A stretch of DNA of 51,615 nucleotides from Bacteroidaceae bacterium (GTDB lineage: Bacteria; Bacteroidota; Bacteroidia; Bacteroidales; Bacteroidaceae): assembly GCA_017559845.1 (NCBI GenBank), contig JAFYQQ010000080.1, positions 1 to 51,615 on the forward strand. The letters run 5' to 3'. Numbering within the stretch: the stretch's first letter is position 1; each line of letters begins with the position of its first letter. A model generated the notes under the pieces. It did no database searches. It saw nothing but the letters and a program-made list of their open reading frames with translations, and was not told the origin of the DNA. Of the stretch, positions 37,199 to 45,306 are shown in pieces. Both the position numbers and the translations under genes were made by a program.

Positions 37199-38140
37199 AT
37201 GAAATTTACAAAGTTTTTCGTAGGTGCACTTGCCGTAGCGGCAATGATGTCTTGTGGCAATGGCACCAAGAAGTGTGACAGCGCCTGCGCTGACAGTGCA
37301 TGCGTGGCTGTAAAAGTGGAACTCCCCATCGCCGTTCAGCTCTATAGCGTTCGCGGTGACATGGAGGCCGATTTCGTGGGAACCCTTGCCAAGGTTAAGG
37401 GAATGGGCTATGACGGTGTTGAGTTTGCCGGCCTCTTCGGCAACGCTCCCGAGCAGGTGAAGCACTGGTGCGACTCTCTGGGTCTGGACGCAGTTTCGGC
37501 TCACGTGCCCCTGGCTGACATGCTGGCTGATGTGGACAAGGTTATCGCCGACTACAAGGCTATTGGATGCGAGTACATCGTTGTGCCTTACGTTACCGAG
37601 GAACGTCGTCCCAACGGCGAGCTGTTCATGCAGATGATTGAGGAAATCAAGGCCATTGGCGAGAAGGCCACTGCCGCCGGTCTGACTCTGCTCTATCACA
37701 ACCACGACTTCGAGTTCAACAAGCTGGAGAGCGGTCAGCCTGGTCTTGACTATATGTACGAGAACGTGCCTGCCAACCTGCTGCAGACCGAGCTGGACAT
37801 GTGCTGGGTTAAGTATGCTGGTTACGAGCCCGTTGAGTACTTGAAGAAGTACACTGGCCGTGCGCCCGTTGTTCACCTGAAGGACTACTACAAGGAAGGC
37901 GAGATGGAAGGCGACCCCTACGCACTCATCGGTCTGAACGAAGGTGAGGCCAAGCCCGCCAGCGCATTCGAGTTCCGTCCCCTCGGAACTGGTGTTCAGG
38001 ACATCCCCTCAATCATCATCGCTGCTCAGGAGAACGGAAGCAAGTGGCTCGTGGTTGAGCAGGACAACCCCAGCCTGCAGAAGACTCCTCTGGAGTGCAT
38101 CCAGATGAGCATTGAGTACCTCAAGGGTCTTTCTGAATAA
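37199..38140 (+). CDS. Sugar phosphate isomerase/epimerase-family lipoprotein
   Basis: A 313-residue xylose-isomerase-like TIM barrel protein (COG1082 type), with a signal peptide and lipobox AMMSCG (Cys near residue 19), so it is exported and probably lipid-anchored. The mature N-terminus is unusually Cys-rich, with four more Cys in about 20 residues. Barrel motifs are LPIAVQLYSVRGDM, GYDGVEFAGLFG, LLYHNHDFEFNK (metal-ligand His/Glu type), LDMCWVKYAG and VVHLKDYYK. Substrate is unknown, and relatives act on keto-inositols or aldoses. Codon use is strongly biased, suggesting high expression. It has a full promoter and a terminator of its own. Confidence 0.87.
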   Translation: MKFTKFFVGALAVAAMMSCGNGTKKCDSACADSACVAVKVELPIAVQLYSVRGDMEADFVGTLAKVKGMGYDGVEFAGLFGNAPEQVKHWCDSLGLDAVSAHVPLADMLADVDKVIADYKAIGCEYIVVPYVTEERRPNGELFMQMIEEIKAIGEKATAAGLTLLYHNHDFEFNKLESGQPGLDYMYENVPANLLQTELDMCWVKYAGYEPVEYLKKYTGRAPVVHLKDYYKEGEMEGDPYALIGLNEGEAKPASAFEFRPLGTGVQDIPSIIIAAQENGSKWLVVEQDNPSLQKTPLECIQMSIEYLKGLSE

Positions 38141-38173
38141 CCCCTACTCTTAGGGTAGTTACATCATAAATAT

Positions 38174-38205
38174 AGGTGTGTCCTTTGCGGGGCACACCTT
38201 TATTA
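38174..38205. terminator. Terminator between the TIM-barrel gene and the HU-like gene
   Basis: AGGTGTGTCC and GGGCACACCT form a 10-bp stem with one G-U pair around tttgcg. A T-rich tail follows on the plus strand, and the minus-strand tail is A/T-rich, so it may serve both converging genes. Confidence 0.8.
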
Positions 38206-38207
38206 TT

Positions 38208-38849
38208 TTAGCCATTTGAACTTCTGTCTCTTACCCAGGTCTTGTGCGGAGCGTTTCCGTTGCCTATAATGCCACTCTCGGGGTCTTGGCAAAAGAGGTT
38301 CAGCTCGCGAGAGGCGCTGCTGCGCGACATCTGGTTAATTCGGCAGTACTGATACAGGCTGATGCTGCCGTGTTTGTCAATGAAGGCCAAGGCTCTTTGT
38401 AGGCGAACATTGCGTGGAAAAGTTTCCGGCTCCAGCTTGTTAACCTCGCTCATGCAGCGTTCCAGACTTGTGCGTTCTTTTATGCGTTTAACCAGTTCCT
38501 TGTCCGATTTCAGGTTGATGTCCTTCACACTTACGTGCCTGTAGTTCATTTTGCTGTCCCCGTTTTCCATTTCATTGCTCTTCTCATCGGTGAATTCCAG
38601 CGAGAGCGAGAAGTTTCCTAATCCCTTCACCTTTACGTTGTAGCCCAGAGACAAGTAGTCCACCAAAGCATCTGCCAAAGTCATCAGGATTCCGTTCACC
38701 ACTCCAGGTCTGTACACACCGGACCTGTCCTGGATGCGTTCCACCAGTTCTTCCATCTCAATCTGTCTGTTGATCTGTATCTTAGGGTAGACTTTTCTTT
38801 TACCCTTTCCGCTCATGTCAGGCATTTCCTGCAAATAGTATCTTGCCAT
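38208..38849 (-). CDS. HU-like DNA-binding protein with C-terminal winged-helix-like domain
   Basis: A 213-residue protein. Residues about 15-120 resemble the long Bacteroidetes HU-like proteins: KVYPKIQINRQIEMEELVER, VVNGILMTLADALVDYLSLG, VKVKGLGNFSLSL. This is followed by a basic linker and a C-terminal segment (about 155-213) with FIDKHGSISLYQYCRINQMS and RSSASRELNLFC, which looks like a winged helix-turn-helix. It should bind DNA. Whether it is architectural or a repressor is unknown. Its leader, downstream of a strong promoter, contains the 21-bp palindrome array at 38956, so self-binding is an attractive but untested idea. Confidence 0.8.
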   Translation of the reverse strand: MARYYLQEMPDMSGKGKRKVYPKIQINRQIEMEELVERIQDRSGVYRPGVVNGILMTLADALVDYLSLGYNVKVKGLGNFSLSLEFTDEKSNEMENGDSKMNYRHVSVKDINLKSDKELVKRIKERTSLERCMSEVNKLEPETFPRNVRLQRALAFIDKHGSISLYQYCRINQMSRSSASRELNLFCQDPESGIIGNGNAPHKTWVRDRSSNG

Positions 38850-38955
38850 TTTCTTTGTGTTTTTATGGGTTATACAATTATTTTCATCTCTCCCTACTGC
38901 GAAATTGATTTTTCTCTTCGCTAAAACTCTTTTTCCTCAGTTGCAAAATGTTCAT

Positions 38956-39039
38956 CCCAAGCCTTGGTATGTATATCCCAAACCTTGGGATGTACGTTCC
39001 AAATCTTGGTATATATATCCCAAACCTTGGGATGTAACT
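38956..39039. repeat. 21-bp phased array of four CCAA/TTGG palindromes
   Basis: Units start at 38956, 38977, 38998 and 39019, exactly 21 bp apart. Each begins with a dyad: CCAAGCCTTGG, CCCAAACCTTGGG, CCAAATCTTGG and CCCAAACCTTGGG. Each ends with a tatgtatat/gatgtacgt-type spacer. Units 2 and 4 extend to 7-bp arms (ATCCCAA/TTGGGAT). On either strand the 21-bp period gives a 7-residue repeat in small open frames (e.g. IYIPRFG), which I treat as by-products. The array starts about 3 bases after the predicted transcription start of the leftward promoter. Confidence 0.9.
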
Positions 39040-39048
39040 TTTGCAGTA

Positions 39049-39080
39049 CAAAAATATAACTTTTTCAGTTATCTTGCAAA
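39049..39080 (-). promoter_or_regulatory. Promoter reading leftward through the 21-bp array into the HU-like gene
   Basis: Minus-strand TTTG (39077-39080), a 20-bp spacer and TATTTTTG (39049-39056) match the consensus fully. Transcription would start near 39042, so the array lies in a leader of about 190 bases before the ATG at 38849. Confidence 0.7.
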
Positions 39081-39117
39081 AGTTTCTCTGCAATGTGGTG
39101 AAATTTTCTCAGAATCT

Positions 39118-39639
39118 TTACTTTGCTTCCCTCACGGAAAAGGCGTAGACCATGTAGTCGCCGGCATCGCCCACGGGCTTCTGCTTCAGGTAGACCACAA
39201 TGTATTCGCCCACGGGCAGCGGCTTGCGGGGCGTGCAGGCAAAGCCTATTCCGGCGGCGGGACGGATGTCAAAATGTTCGGGAAGGAAGCGCGTATATTC
39301 GTTCTTTTCCAAGGGCGATTTCATCAGCTGGCGGTACTGTTTGCGTCGTCTTAGACGGACAAGGGCATAGTCGGTAAGCGTCTGCTTCTCATCGGGATAG
39401 ATAAAGAGAGTGGGGGATGCGTTGTCGGCCATTTGTGTGGCGCGCGAGCCCCAAAGGTAATGTATCTGTCTGTCCTTTGTCTTGATGTCCACGATTTTCC
39501 ATCCCGGCTTGGTCTCGGTCTGGGTCTGTTCGGCTTTTAGGGGGACGGCATTGTCCGCTACCTGAATCCATACGTTTTGGCATGCGCTTTTTAGGGAGAA
39601 AAGTACTGTAATAAGGAGGATCGTCGCTATTCTTTTCAT
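39118..39639 (-). CDS. Small exported protein, unknown function
   Basis: A 173-residue protein with a signal peptide (MKRIATILLITVLFSLKSAC). The mature part is soluble with several beta-type strands. Recognisable but unassigned features are GWKIVDIKTKDRQIHYLWGS and a final GEYIVVYLKQKPVGDAGDYM. The Cys at residue 20 (SAC) could be a lipobox but the context is weak. I do not recognise the family. It has a -7 element upstream and is followed downstream by the leftward promoter and palindrome array that precede the HU-like gene. Confidence 0.7.
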   Translation of the reverse strand: MKRIATILLITVLFSLKSACQNVWIQVADNAVPLKAEQTQTETKPGWKIVDIKTKDRQIHYLWGSRATQMADNASPTLFIYPDEKQTLTDYALVRLRRRKQYRQLMKSPLEKNEYTRFLPEHFDIRPAAGIGFACTPRKPLPVGEYIVVYLKQKPVGDAGDYMVYAFSVREAK

Positions 39640-39661
39640 TGTCCGATGTGCTTTTATGGCG

Positions 39662-39669
39662 CAAATTTA
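39662..39669 (-). promoter_or_regulatory. -7 element (TAaaTTTG) for the small exported protein
   Basis: Minus-strand TAAATTTG, 22 bp before the ATG at 39639. It is divergent from an identical element on the plus strand at 39724. Confidence 0.55.
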
Positions 39670-39723
39670 GTCTTTTTATATAAATAAAACAAGGTATTCT
39701 TTTTCCGTTTGAAAATAAATGCC

Positions 39724-39731
39724 TAAATTTG
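39724..39731 (+). promoter_or_regulatory. -7 element (TAaaTTTG) for the NhaD-type antiporter
   Basis: TAAATTTG lies 25 bp before the ATG at 39757. A TTTG at 39708 is only 12 bp upstream, so a normally spaced -33 is missing. Confidence 0.55.
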
Positions 39732-39756
39732 TAATGAAAAAGACAATAAATAGGAC

Positions 39757-41154
39757 ATGTATATAGCAATTGTCATTCTGATGCTGGTGGGTTATGCCCT
39801 CATTTGTACCGAGCATTTTACGCGTGTCAACAAGGCCACCGTGGCGATGTTTGCCGGTGTGGTGGGTTGGATACTTTTCATGTGTACCGGTACAAACTTC
39901 ATACAGCAAATGCATGCGCAGGAATTCAGTGAGTTTCTGGGCGGAAACGCTTTTTCGCTGTCACAGACCAAGGCTTTCATCCGCGACCATGTCTTTTTCC
40001 GTCACATGGTGGAAGTCTGTTCCATTGTGATTTACCTATTGGCCACAATGGCTATCGTGGAGGTGCTGAACAACAATGATTGTTTTGAATTTATCAAGGA
40101 CTGGAGTCGTGCGCGCAGCTCCAAGCGCGTGTTGTGGATGCTGGTGCTCTTCACCTTTGTACTGAGTGCCAATATTGACAACCTCACCACCAGTGTGATG
40201 ATGCTCATGATTCTGAAGAAACTGGTGGATAATCCGCGCCAGCGAATGTATATCGGCTCTGCCATAGTGATTGCCGCCAATTGTGGAGGATGCTTTACGG
40301 TTATCGGTGATCCCACTTCGCTTATACTTTGGACGCGCGGTGCTGTTACGGCCACGAACTTCAGCGGTGCGCTTGTGCTGCCGGCATTGGTGGCTACTGT
40401 CATTCCGGTATTGCTGATAAGCCGCAAGTTGCCCGAGACGGTGGATTTGGTAAGGTCCCGTATCATGTTCCGTGGCGATGACAGCAGCTTACCTGCTTGG
40501 CAACGTTTGCTTATGCTGATTATTGGTATAGGCGGTTTGTGGTTTATTCCCACCTTCCACCGCATCACTTATCTGCCGCCATTTTTAGGTGCATTGTGCG
40601 TATTGGGAGTGCTTTGGGTGGTCAACGAGATTGTGAACCGTCGCGCCATCATGAGCGAGCAGCCCATTACCATCAGCAGCAGTCGTTCATTGCAGTATCA
40701 GGTGTTGCAGACCATCATGTTCTTTGTGGGAATAGCCTTGTGTGTGGGAGTCCTCATTGAAATTGGTGCCATGCGTCAGTTGGCGCTTTGGGCAGACCAC
40801 TATATCCACAATATCTATATCATGTCTGTGGCTACAGGACTCATCAGCGCCTTGATGGATAACATATCCCTGGTGCTGTCAGGAATCAGTATATATTCTC
40901 TGGTTCCAGAAGTGGAAGGTATGAGCGAATACGCCCGTAGCTTTACGCAGAACGGCCAGTATTGGCACCTAATCGCGTTGAGCGGATGTGTGGGAGGCTG
41001 TCTGTTGCCCATCGGCAATACGTCGGGCTATGCCCTCATGAAAAACGAGGACGTTTCCTTCCTGTGGTATGTGCGTCATATTTCGGGCAAGGTGCTGTTC
41101 GGTTGGCTCATGGCCTTGGTGACATATTTTCTGGTGGACTTCTTCCTCCGATAG
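39757..41154 (+). CDS. nhaD: NhaD-type Na+/H+ antiporter (ion transporter superfamily)
   Basis: A 465-residue inner-membrane protein with about 12 helices in the ArsB/NhaD ion-transporter superfamily. Diagnostic elements are the LLATMAIVEVLNNNDCF segment, FVLSANIDNLTTSVMM (conserved Asp-Asn and Thr), IVIAANCGGCFTVIGDPTSL, SALMDNISLVLSGIS (Asp-Asn again) and GCVGGCLLPIGNTSGYALM. These two discontinuous regions are typical of NhaD antiporters, which exchange sodium or lithium for protons. It is transcribed ahead of the helicase gene (47-bp gap). In a genome with a sodium-linked Rnf complex nearby, a role in the sodium cycle is plausible. Confidence 0.9.
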   Translation: MYIAIVILMLVGYALICTEHFTRVNKATVAMFAGVVGWILFMCTGTNFIQQMHAQEFSEFLGGNAFSLSQTKAFIRDHVFFRHMVEVCSIVIYLLATMAIVEVLNNNDCFEFIKDWSRARSSKRVLWMLVLFTFVLSANIDNLTTSVMMLMILKKLVDNPRQRMYIGSAIVIAANCGGCFTVIGDPTSLILWTRGAVTATNFSGALVLPALVATVIPVLLISRKLPETVDLVRSRIMFRGDDSSLPAWQRLLMLIIGIGGLWFIPTFHRITYLPPFLGALCVLGVLWVVNEIVNRRAIMSEQPITISSSRSLQYQVLQTIMFFVGIALCVGVLIEIGAMRQLALWADHYIHNIYIMSVATGLISALMDNISLVLSGISIYSLVPEVEGMSEYARSFTQNGQYWHLIALSGCVGGCLLPIGNTSGYALMKNEDVSFLWYVRHISGKVLFGWLMALVTYFLVDFFLR

Positions 41155-41200
41155 AGAGGTTCCACGGAATTTTAGTTTTAAAAAATAAGGACAAAGAGAG

Positions 41201-42511
41201 ATGAAATATGATTTGAGCAGACTCGGCATAGATGTGTTGAATGCCATGCAGCAAGAGGTGATGCAGCAATATCGTCGCCACCGACATTTGGTTTTGCTCA
41301 GTCCCACAGGTAGTGGAAAGACATTGGCCTATCTGTTGCCCTTGGTTTCGCAACTCGATGCCTCGGTGGAACAGTTGCAGGCGGTGGTGCTTGTGCCGTC
41401 TCGCGAACTGGCAGTGCAGACCAGCGACATCCTCAAACAACTTTGTCCCGATTGCCGTTGTATGGCCTGTTATGGCGGAAGGGCGGCAATGGAAGAACAC
41501 AAGACTATCCGTGGGCTTCGTCCTCATGTTGTGATTGCCACGCCTGGCCGAATGATGGACCATTTGCAGAAAGAGAACCTGTTGCCCGAACATGTGCGGA
41601 CTTTGGTCATTGACGAGTTTGACAAGAGCCTTGAGATGGGCTTTCAGCAACAGATGTCGTCCATAATGGATATGCTTCCCAATGTGGAGCGTTTCATCCT
41701 GCTTTCCGCAACGGATAATCCCAACATCCCTTCATTTGTGGGCGAGGATGATTTCTACAAGATTGATTACAGCGTGGATCCGTCGGAAGATTTGGACCGC
41801 ATCAGCATGTTCGAGGTGTTGTCTCCTGTCAAGGACAAGTTGCAGACCCTGTTGGATTTGTTGTGTACCTTGGGCGATGAAACCAGCATTGTTTTTGTGA
41901 ACTACCGTGAGAGCGTGGAACGCGTAGGACGGTTCCTCATAGACAATGGCGTGAGTGTGGCCATGTACCACGGCAATATGGAACAGCGAGACCGCGAGAA
42001 GACCATCTACCGTTTTGCCAACGGAAGCTGCAGAGTGCTTGTCAGCACAGATTTGGCGGCGCGTGGATTGGATATTGATGATGTGGACAATGTGATACAT
42101 TATCACCTGCCCTTGGATGAAAAGGCATATATCCACCGCAACGGACGCACTGCACGATGGGATGCCCATGGCCATTCCTACATGATACTGGGCCCCGAAG
42201 AGTACAGACCCGAATATGTCTCCTCCGAACCCGAACGCTTCAAAATGCCAACTCGCATTCCGGCGCCGATGCCGGCACGTTGGGCTACCTTGTATATTGG
42301 CAAGGGAAAGAAAGACAAGATAAACAAGATAGACGTGGTGGGTTTCCTGAGCAAGGTAGGTGGGCTCACCCGTGAGCAGATTGGAAGGGTGGATGTGCTC
42401 CCTGGATGGGGCTATGCCGCTGTGGCGCGTGCCGAGATGCCACATTTGCTCAAACGGATCAGAGGGCAGAAAATCAAAGGCATAAAAACCATTTTTGCCT
42501 TGGCGGAATAA
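41201..42511 (+). CDS. DEAD-box RNA helicase with DbpA-like RNA-binding domain
   Basis: A 436-residue ATP-dependent RNA helicase. Motifs in order are SPTGSGKT (I), PSRELA (Ia), TPGRM (Ib), VIDEFDK (II, with DEFD replacing DEAD), SAT (III), IVFVNYRES (IV), STDLAARGLDIDDV (V) and HRNGRTAR (VI). The last ~70 residues (FLSKVGGLTREQIGRVDV to IKGIKTIFALAE) look like the DbpA RNA-binding domain that targets 23S rRNA helix 92, so a role in ribosome assembly is likely. DEFD in motif II is seen in relatives in Bacteroidetes and should keep the catalytic Asp-Glu. Confidence 0.92.
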   Translation: MKYDLSRLGIDVLNAMQQEVMQQYRRHRHLVLLSPTGSGKTLAYLLPLVSQLDASVEQLQAVVLVPSRELAVQTSDILKQLCPDCRCMACYGGRAAMEEHKTIRGLRPHVVIATPGRMMDHLQKENLLPEHVRTLVIDEFDKSLEMGFQQQMSSIMDMLPNVERFILLSATDNPNIPSFVGEDDFYKIDYSVDPSEDLDRISMFEVLSPVKDKLQTLLDLLCTLGDETSIVFVNYRESVERVGRFLIDNGVSVAMYHGNMEQRDREKTIYRFANGSCRVLVSTDLAARGLDIDDVDNVIHYHLPLDEKAYIHRNGRTARWDAHGHSYMILGPEEYRPEYVSSEPERFKMPTRIPAPMPARWATLYIGKGKKDKINKIDVVGFLSKVGGLTREQIGRVDVLPGWGYAAVARAEMPHLLKRIRGQKIKGIKTIFALAE

Positions 42512-42538
42512 GAGGGACTACTACAGTTAAGATATAAA

Positions 42539-42546
42539 TACTTTTG
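42539..42546 (+). promoter_or_regulatory. -7 element (TActTTTG) for rseC-rnf
   Basis: TACTTTTG lies 29 bp before the ATG at 42576. No -33 TTTG at normal spacing was found, so this is a tentative start of the rseC-rnfBCDGEA operon. Confidence 0.55.
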
Positions 42547-42575
42547 TGTAACCAGAGAATCTACATCGGAAACTG

Positions 42576-42998
42576 ATGCAACGGAAAAATACGATTTTTC
42601 ACCACGGCGAAATCATAGACATAGCCGGACAATGTATAAGCGTGCGCATATTGCAAGCCTCTGCCTGTAGTACCTGTGCGGCTGCCCAGTTGTGCAAAAG
42701 TGCCGAGGCAAAGGAAAAGGTGATGAAAGTACAGTTGGCAGATGCAGGCACATACGAGATAGGGGAGATGGTCCGCCTTCAGATTGATGTGCGCAATGGA
42801 TTGCAGGCTGCTTTCCTGGCTTATGTCGTGCCGTTGTTCCTGATCGTATTGGAGTTGGTTGGTGTGAATAGCTTTGGCGGAAGCGACGCCCTTGCCGCTT
42901 TGGGCTGTATTGTGATATTGGCCCTTTATTACGGCTTTCTGTATGCCATGCGCAACCGTATTTCCCGTAAGTTTGAAATAAAATTAACAAAACAATAA
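42576..42998 (+). CDS. rseC: SoxR-reducing system protein RseC family
   Basis: A 140-residue membrane protein of the RseC/MucC family. A cytosolic N-terminal part (residues 1-70) has IFHHGEIIDIAGQCISVRI followed by SACSTCAAAQLC, a four-Cys motif usual for the family. Two hydrophobic helices follow at about 80-100 and 106-125. In Bacteroidetes this gene regularly heads the rnf operon. In E. coli the related RseC, with RsxABCDGE, helps reduce the regulator SoxR. Here it probably supports Rnf assembly or electron flow. rnfB follows after 13 bp. Confidence 0.88.
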   Translation: MQRKNTIFHHGEIIDIAGQCISVRILQASACSTCAAAQLCKSAEAKEKVMKVQLADAGTYEIGEMVRLQIDVRNGLQAAFLAYVVPLFLIVLELVGVNSFGGSDALAALGCIVILALYYGFLYAMRNRISRKFEIKLTKQ

Positions 42999-43011
42999 AA
43001 ATTTAATTTTC

Positions 43012-43914
43012 ATGAATGTAATTCTAATTGCAGTGATTGTGTTGGGAGCGTTGGGCCTTGTATCGGCTTTAGTGCTCTTTTTCGCTTCCCACAAATTTGC
43101 AGTGCATGAAGACCCTCGCATTGGCCAGGTTTCAGAAGTGTTGCCCCAAGCCAATTGCGGAGGTTGCGGCTATCCCGGCTGTTCCGGTTTCGCTGCCGCT
43201 TGTGTCAAGGCGGCTGATGAAGGCAGCCTGGACGGCAAGTTGTGTCCGGTGGGCGGCCAGGCCGTTATGGAGCAGGTGAGTACCATTTTGGGTATTGCGG
43301 CATCTGCTGCAGCGCCTCGCGTGGCAGTTGTCCGTTGTAACGGAAATTGCGAGAACCGTCCGCGTATTGCACAGTTTGACGGTGCAACAAGCTGTCGCGT
43401 ACAGCAGATGACCGGAATGGGCGAAACCGCCTGTGGTTACGGCTGTCTGGGATGTGGCGACTGCGTGTCGGCCTGCCAGTTCGGTGCCATTTACATGGAT
43501 CCCGAAACCGGGCTTCCGGTTGTGGACGAGGAAAAGTGTACGGCCTGTGGTGCCTGTGCCAAGGCTTGTCCGCGCTGCATTATCGAGATCAGGCTCAAGG
43601 GTCCTAAGGGACGCCGTGTTGTGGTTCTGTGCAACAACAAGGACAAGGGCGCCATTGCCAACAAAGCCTGTAAGGTGGCCTGTATCGGTTGTGGCAAGTG
43701 TGTGAAGACCTGCGAAAAGTTCCAGGCCATTACATTGGAGAACAACCTTGCCTACGTCGACGCCGAGAAGTGCAAGATGTGCCGCAAGTGTGAAGAGGCT
43801 TGTCCCAAGGGTGCCATCCAGGGATTCAACTTCCCGCCGCGCAAGCCAAAGACAGAAACTCCTGCTACGGAAAGCAAGGAGGGAACTACGCCTTCAAACG
43901 AACAAACGAATTAG
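43012..43914 (+). CDS. rnfB: Rnf complex iron-sulfur subunit RnfB
   Basis: RnfB is the ferredoxin-accepting subunit of the Rnf complex, which couples ferredoxin:NAD+ electron transfer to sodium or proton pumping. The 300-residue protein has an N-terminal membrane helix (1-28), a Fe-S domain NCGGCGYPGCSGFAAAC and several [4Fe-4S] motifs: CGYGCLGCGDCVSAC, CTACGACAKACP, CIGCGKCVKTC and CKMCRKCEEACP. A Pro/Lys/Thr-rich tail follows. It is the first rnf gene after rseC, 6 bp before rnfC. The order B-C-D-G-E-A differs from the A-B-C-D-G-E order of proteobacteria. Confidence 0.96.
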   Translation: MNVILIAVIVLGALGLVSALVLFFASHKFAVHEDPRIGQVSEVLPQANCGGCGYPGCSGFAAACVKAADEGSLDGKLCPVGGQAVMEQVSTILGIAASAAAPRVAVVRCNGNCENRPRIAQFDGATSCRVQQMTGMGETACGYGCLGCGDCVSACQFGAIYMDPETGLPVVDEEKCTACGACAKACPRCIIEIRLKGPKGRRVVVLCNNKDKGAIANKACKVACIGCGKCVKTCEKFQAITLENNLAYVDAEKCKMCRKCEEACPKGAIQGFNFPPRKPKTETPATESKEGTTPSNEQTN

Positions 43915-43920
43915 TATATC

Positions 43921-45267
43921 ATGAAGACATTTAAGATAGGCGGGGTTCATCCCGCAGAAAACAAACTTTCCGCGTCAAGCCCCATTCGTGAGGCCGCGTT
44001 GCCCAAGCAGGCTGTGTTCAGTATGTTCCAGCATATCGGTGCACCGGCAAAACCTCTTGTAAAGAAGGGCGACGTTGTAAAGGTTGGAACCGTGATTGCC
44101 GAGGCTGGCGGCTTTGTCAGTGCGCCGGTACACAGCAGTGTGAGCGGAACGGTATCCAAAGTAGATGTGGTAATTGATGCCAGCGGAACCCGTCGCCAGG
44201 CCATCTTCGTTGATGTGGACGGCGATGAATGGGAACCCGCCATTGACCGCAGTCCCGAGCTGGTACGTCTGAGTGACCGACCGGAACTGGATGCCGCCAC
44301 TATAATAAATAAGGTAAAGGAAGCCGGAATCGTGGGTTTGGGAGGTGCCACCTTCCCTTGCCACGTCAAGTTGTCTCCCCCTCCTGGAAGCAAGGCCGAG
44401 TGTGTGATTATAAACGCTGTGGAGTGTGAACCCTATCTCACCGCCGACCACCGTCTCATGCTTGAACATCCAGAAGAGATTCTGGTGGGTGTCAGCTTGA
44501 TTATGAAGGCAGTAAGCGTGGAGAAGGGCTATATCGGCATTGAGAACAACAAGCCCGACGCCATCCGTCTGATGACCGAGAAAGCCCAGGCTTATCCCAA
44601 TATTGAAATCGTCCCCTTGAAGGTGAAGTATCCCCAAGGCGGAGAGAAGCAATTGATTGATGCAGTCATTGGCCGTCAGGTTCCCGCCCCTCCCGCCATT
44701 CCCATCAGCGTGGGAGCCGTGGTACAGAACGTAGGAACCGCCTTTGCCATCTATCAGGCCGTGATGAAGAACAAGCCTCTTGTTGACCGCGTAATCACCG
44801 TTACCGGCAAGAGCGTTTCAAGCCCCTCCAATTTGCTTGCCCGTTTGGGAACCCCGTTCCAGCAGCTGATTGACGAATGTGGCGGACTGCCCGAGGACAC
44901 CGGCAAGATTATCGGCGGAGGTCCCATGATGGGCAAGGCATTGCTCAATCTGGATGTCCCCATGACGAAGGGCTCCAGCGGACTGCTCATTATGCGCCAG
45001 GACGAGGCCAGACGAGCCGAGCCCGATCCCTGTATCCGATGTGCCAAGTGCGTGTCCGCTTGTCCCATGGGCCTCGAACCCTATCTGTTGGCCACGTTGA
45101 GCGACAAGCAGGAGTGGGAGATGGCCGAGGGCAATGACGTGGTAAGCTGCATCGAGTGCGGCAGTTGCCAGTTCACGTGTCCCAGCCGTCGTCCTTTGCT
45201 TGACAACATCAGGGTGGGCAAGAGCACGGTAATGGGAATCATCCGCAGCCGTGCAGCCAAGAAATAA
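43921..45267 (+). CDS. rnfC: Rnf complex NADH-binding subunit RnfC
   Basis: RnfC is the peripheral subunit that binds FMN and NADH and passes electrons to or from the other Rnf subunits. The 448-residue protein has an N-terminal barrel-sandwich hybrid (FKIGGVHPAENKLSA, then AAVVHSSVSGTV-like GFVSAPVHSSVSGTV), a NADH-binding core with GLGGATFPCHVKL, INAVECEPYLTADHRLM and a SLBB region. The C-terminus has two [4Fe-4S] motifs, CIRCAKCVSACPMGLEP and CIECGSCQFTCPSRRP. It lies 6 bp after rnfB and 39 bp before rnfD. Confidence 0.96.
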   Translation: MKTFKIGGVHPAENKLSASSPIREAALPKQAVFSMFQHIGAPAKPLVKKGDVVKVGTVIAEAGGFVSAPVHSSVSGTVSKVDVVIDASGTRRQAIFVDVDGDEWEPAIDRSPELVRLSDRPELDAATIINKVKEAGIVGLGGATFPCHVKLSPPPGSKAECVIINAVECEPYLTADHRLMLEHPEEILVGVSLIMKAVSVEKGYIGIENNKPDAIRLMTEKAQAYPNIEIVPLKVKYPQGGEKQLIDAVIGRQVPAPPAIPISVGAVVQNVGTAFAIYQAVMKNKPLVDRVITVTGKSVSSPSNLLARLGTPFQQLIDECGGLPEDTGKIIGGGPMMGKALLNLDVPMTKGSSGLLIMRQDEARRAEPDPCIRCAKCVSACPMGLEPYLLATLSDKQEWEMAEGNDVVSCIECGSCQFTCPSRRPLLDNIRVGKSTVMGIIRSRAAKK

Positions 45268-45306
45268 GCATTTTAATGTCAGATTAGCGAAAAACCTACA
45301 TATCAC

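Noticed and set aside
38884..39093. A 69-codon minus-strand frame with a YIPRFG heptad repeat, and the plus-strand VYPKPW equivalent
   Set aside because: They arise because the array has a 21-bp period, which is a multiple of 3. The frames begin and end in non-repetitive sequence with no signal of coding. A peptide product cannot be excluded but has no support.
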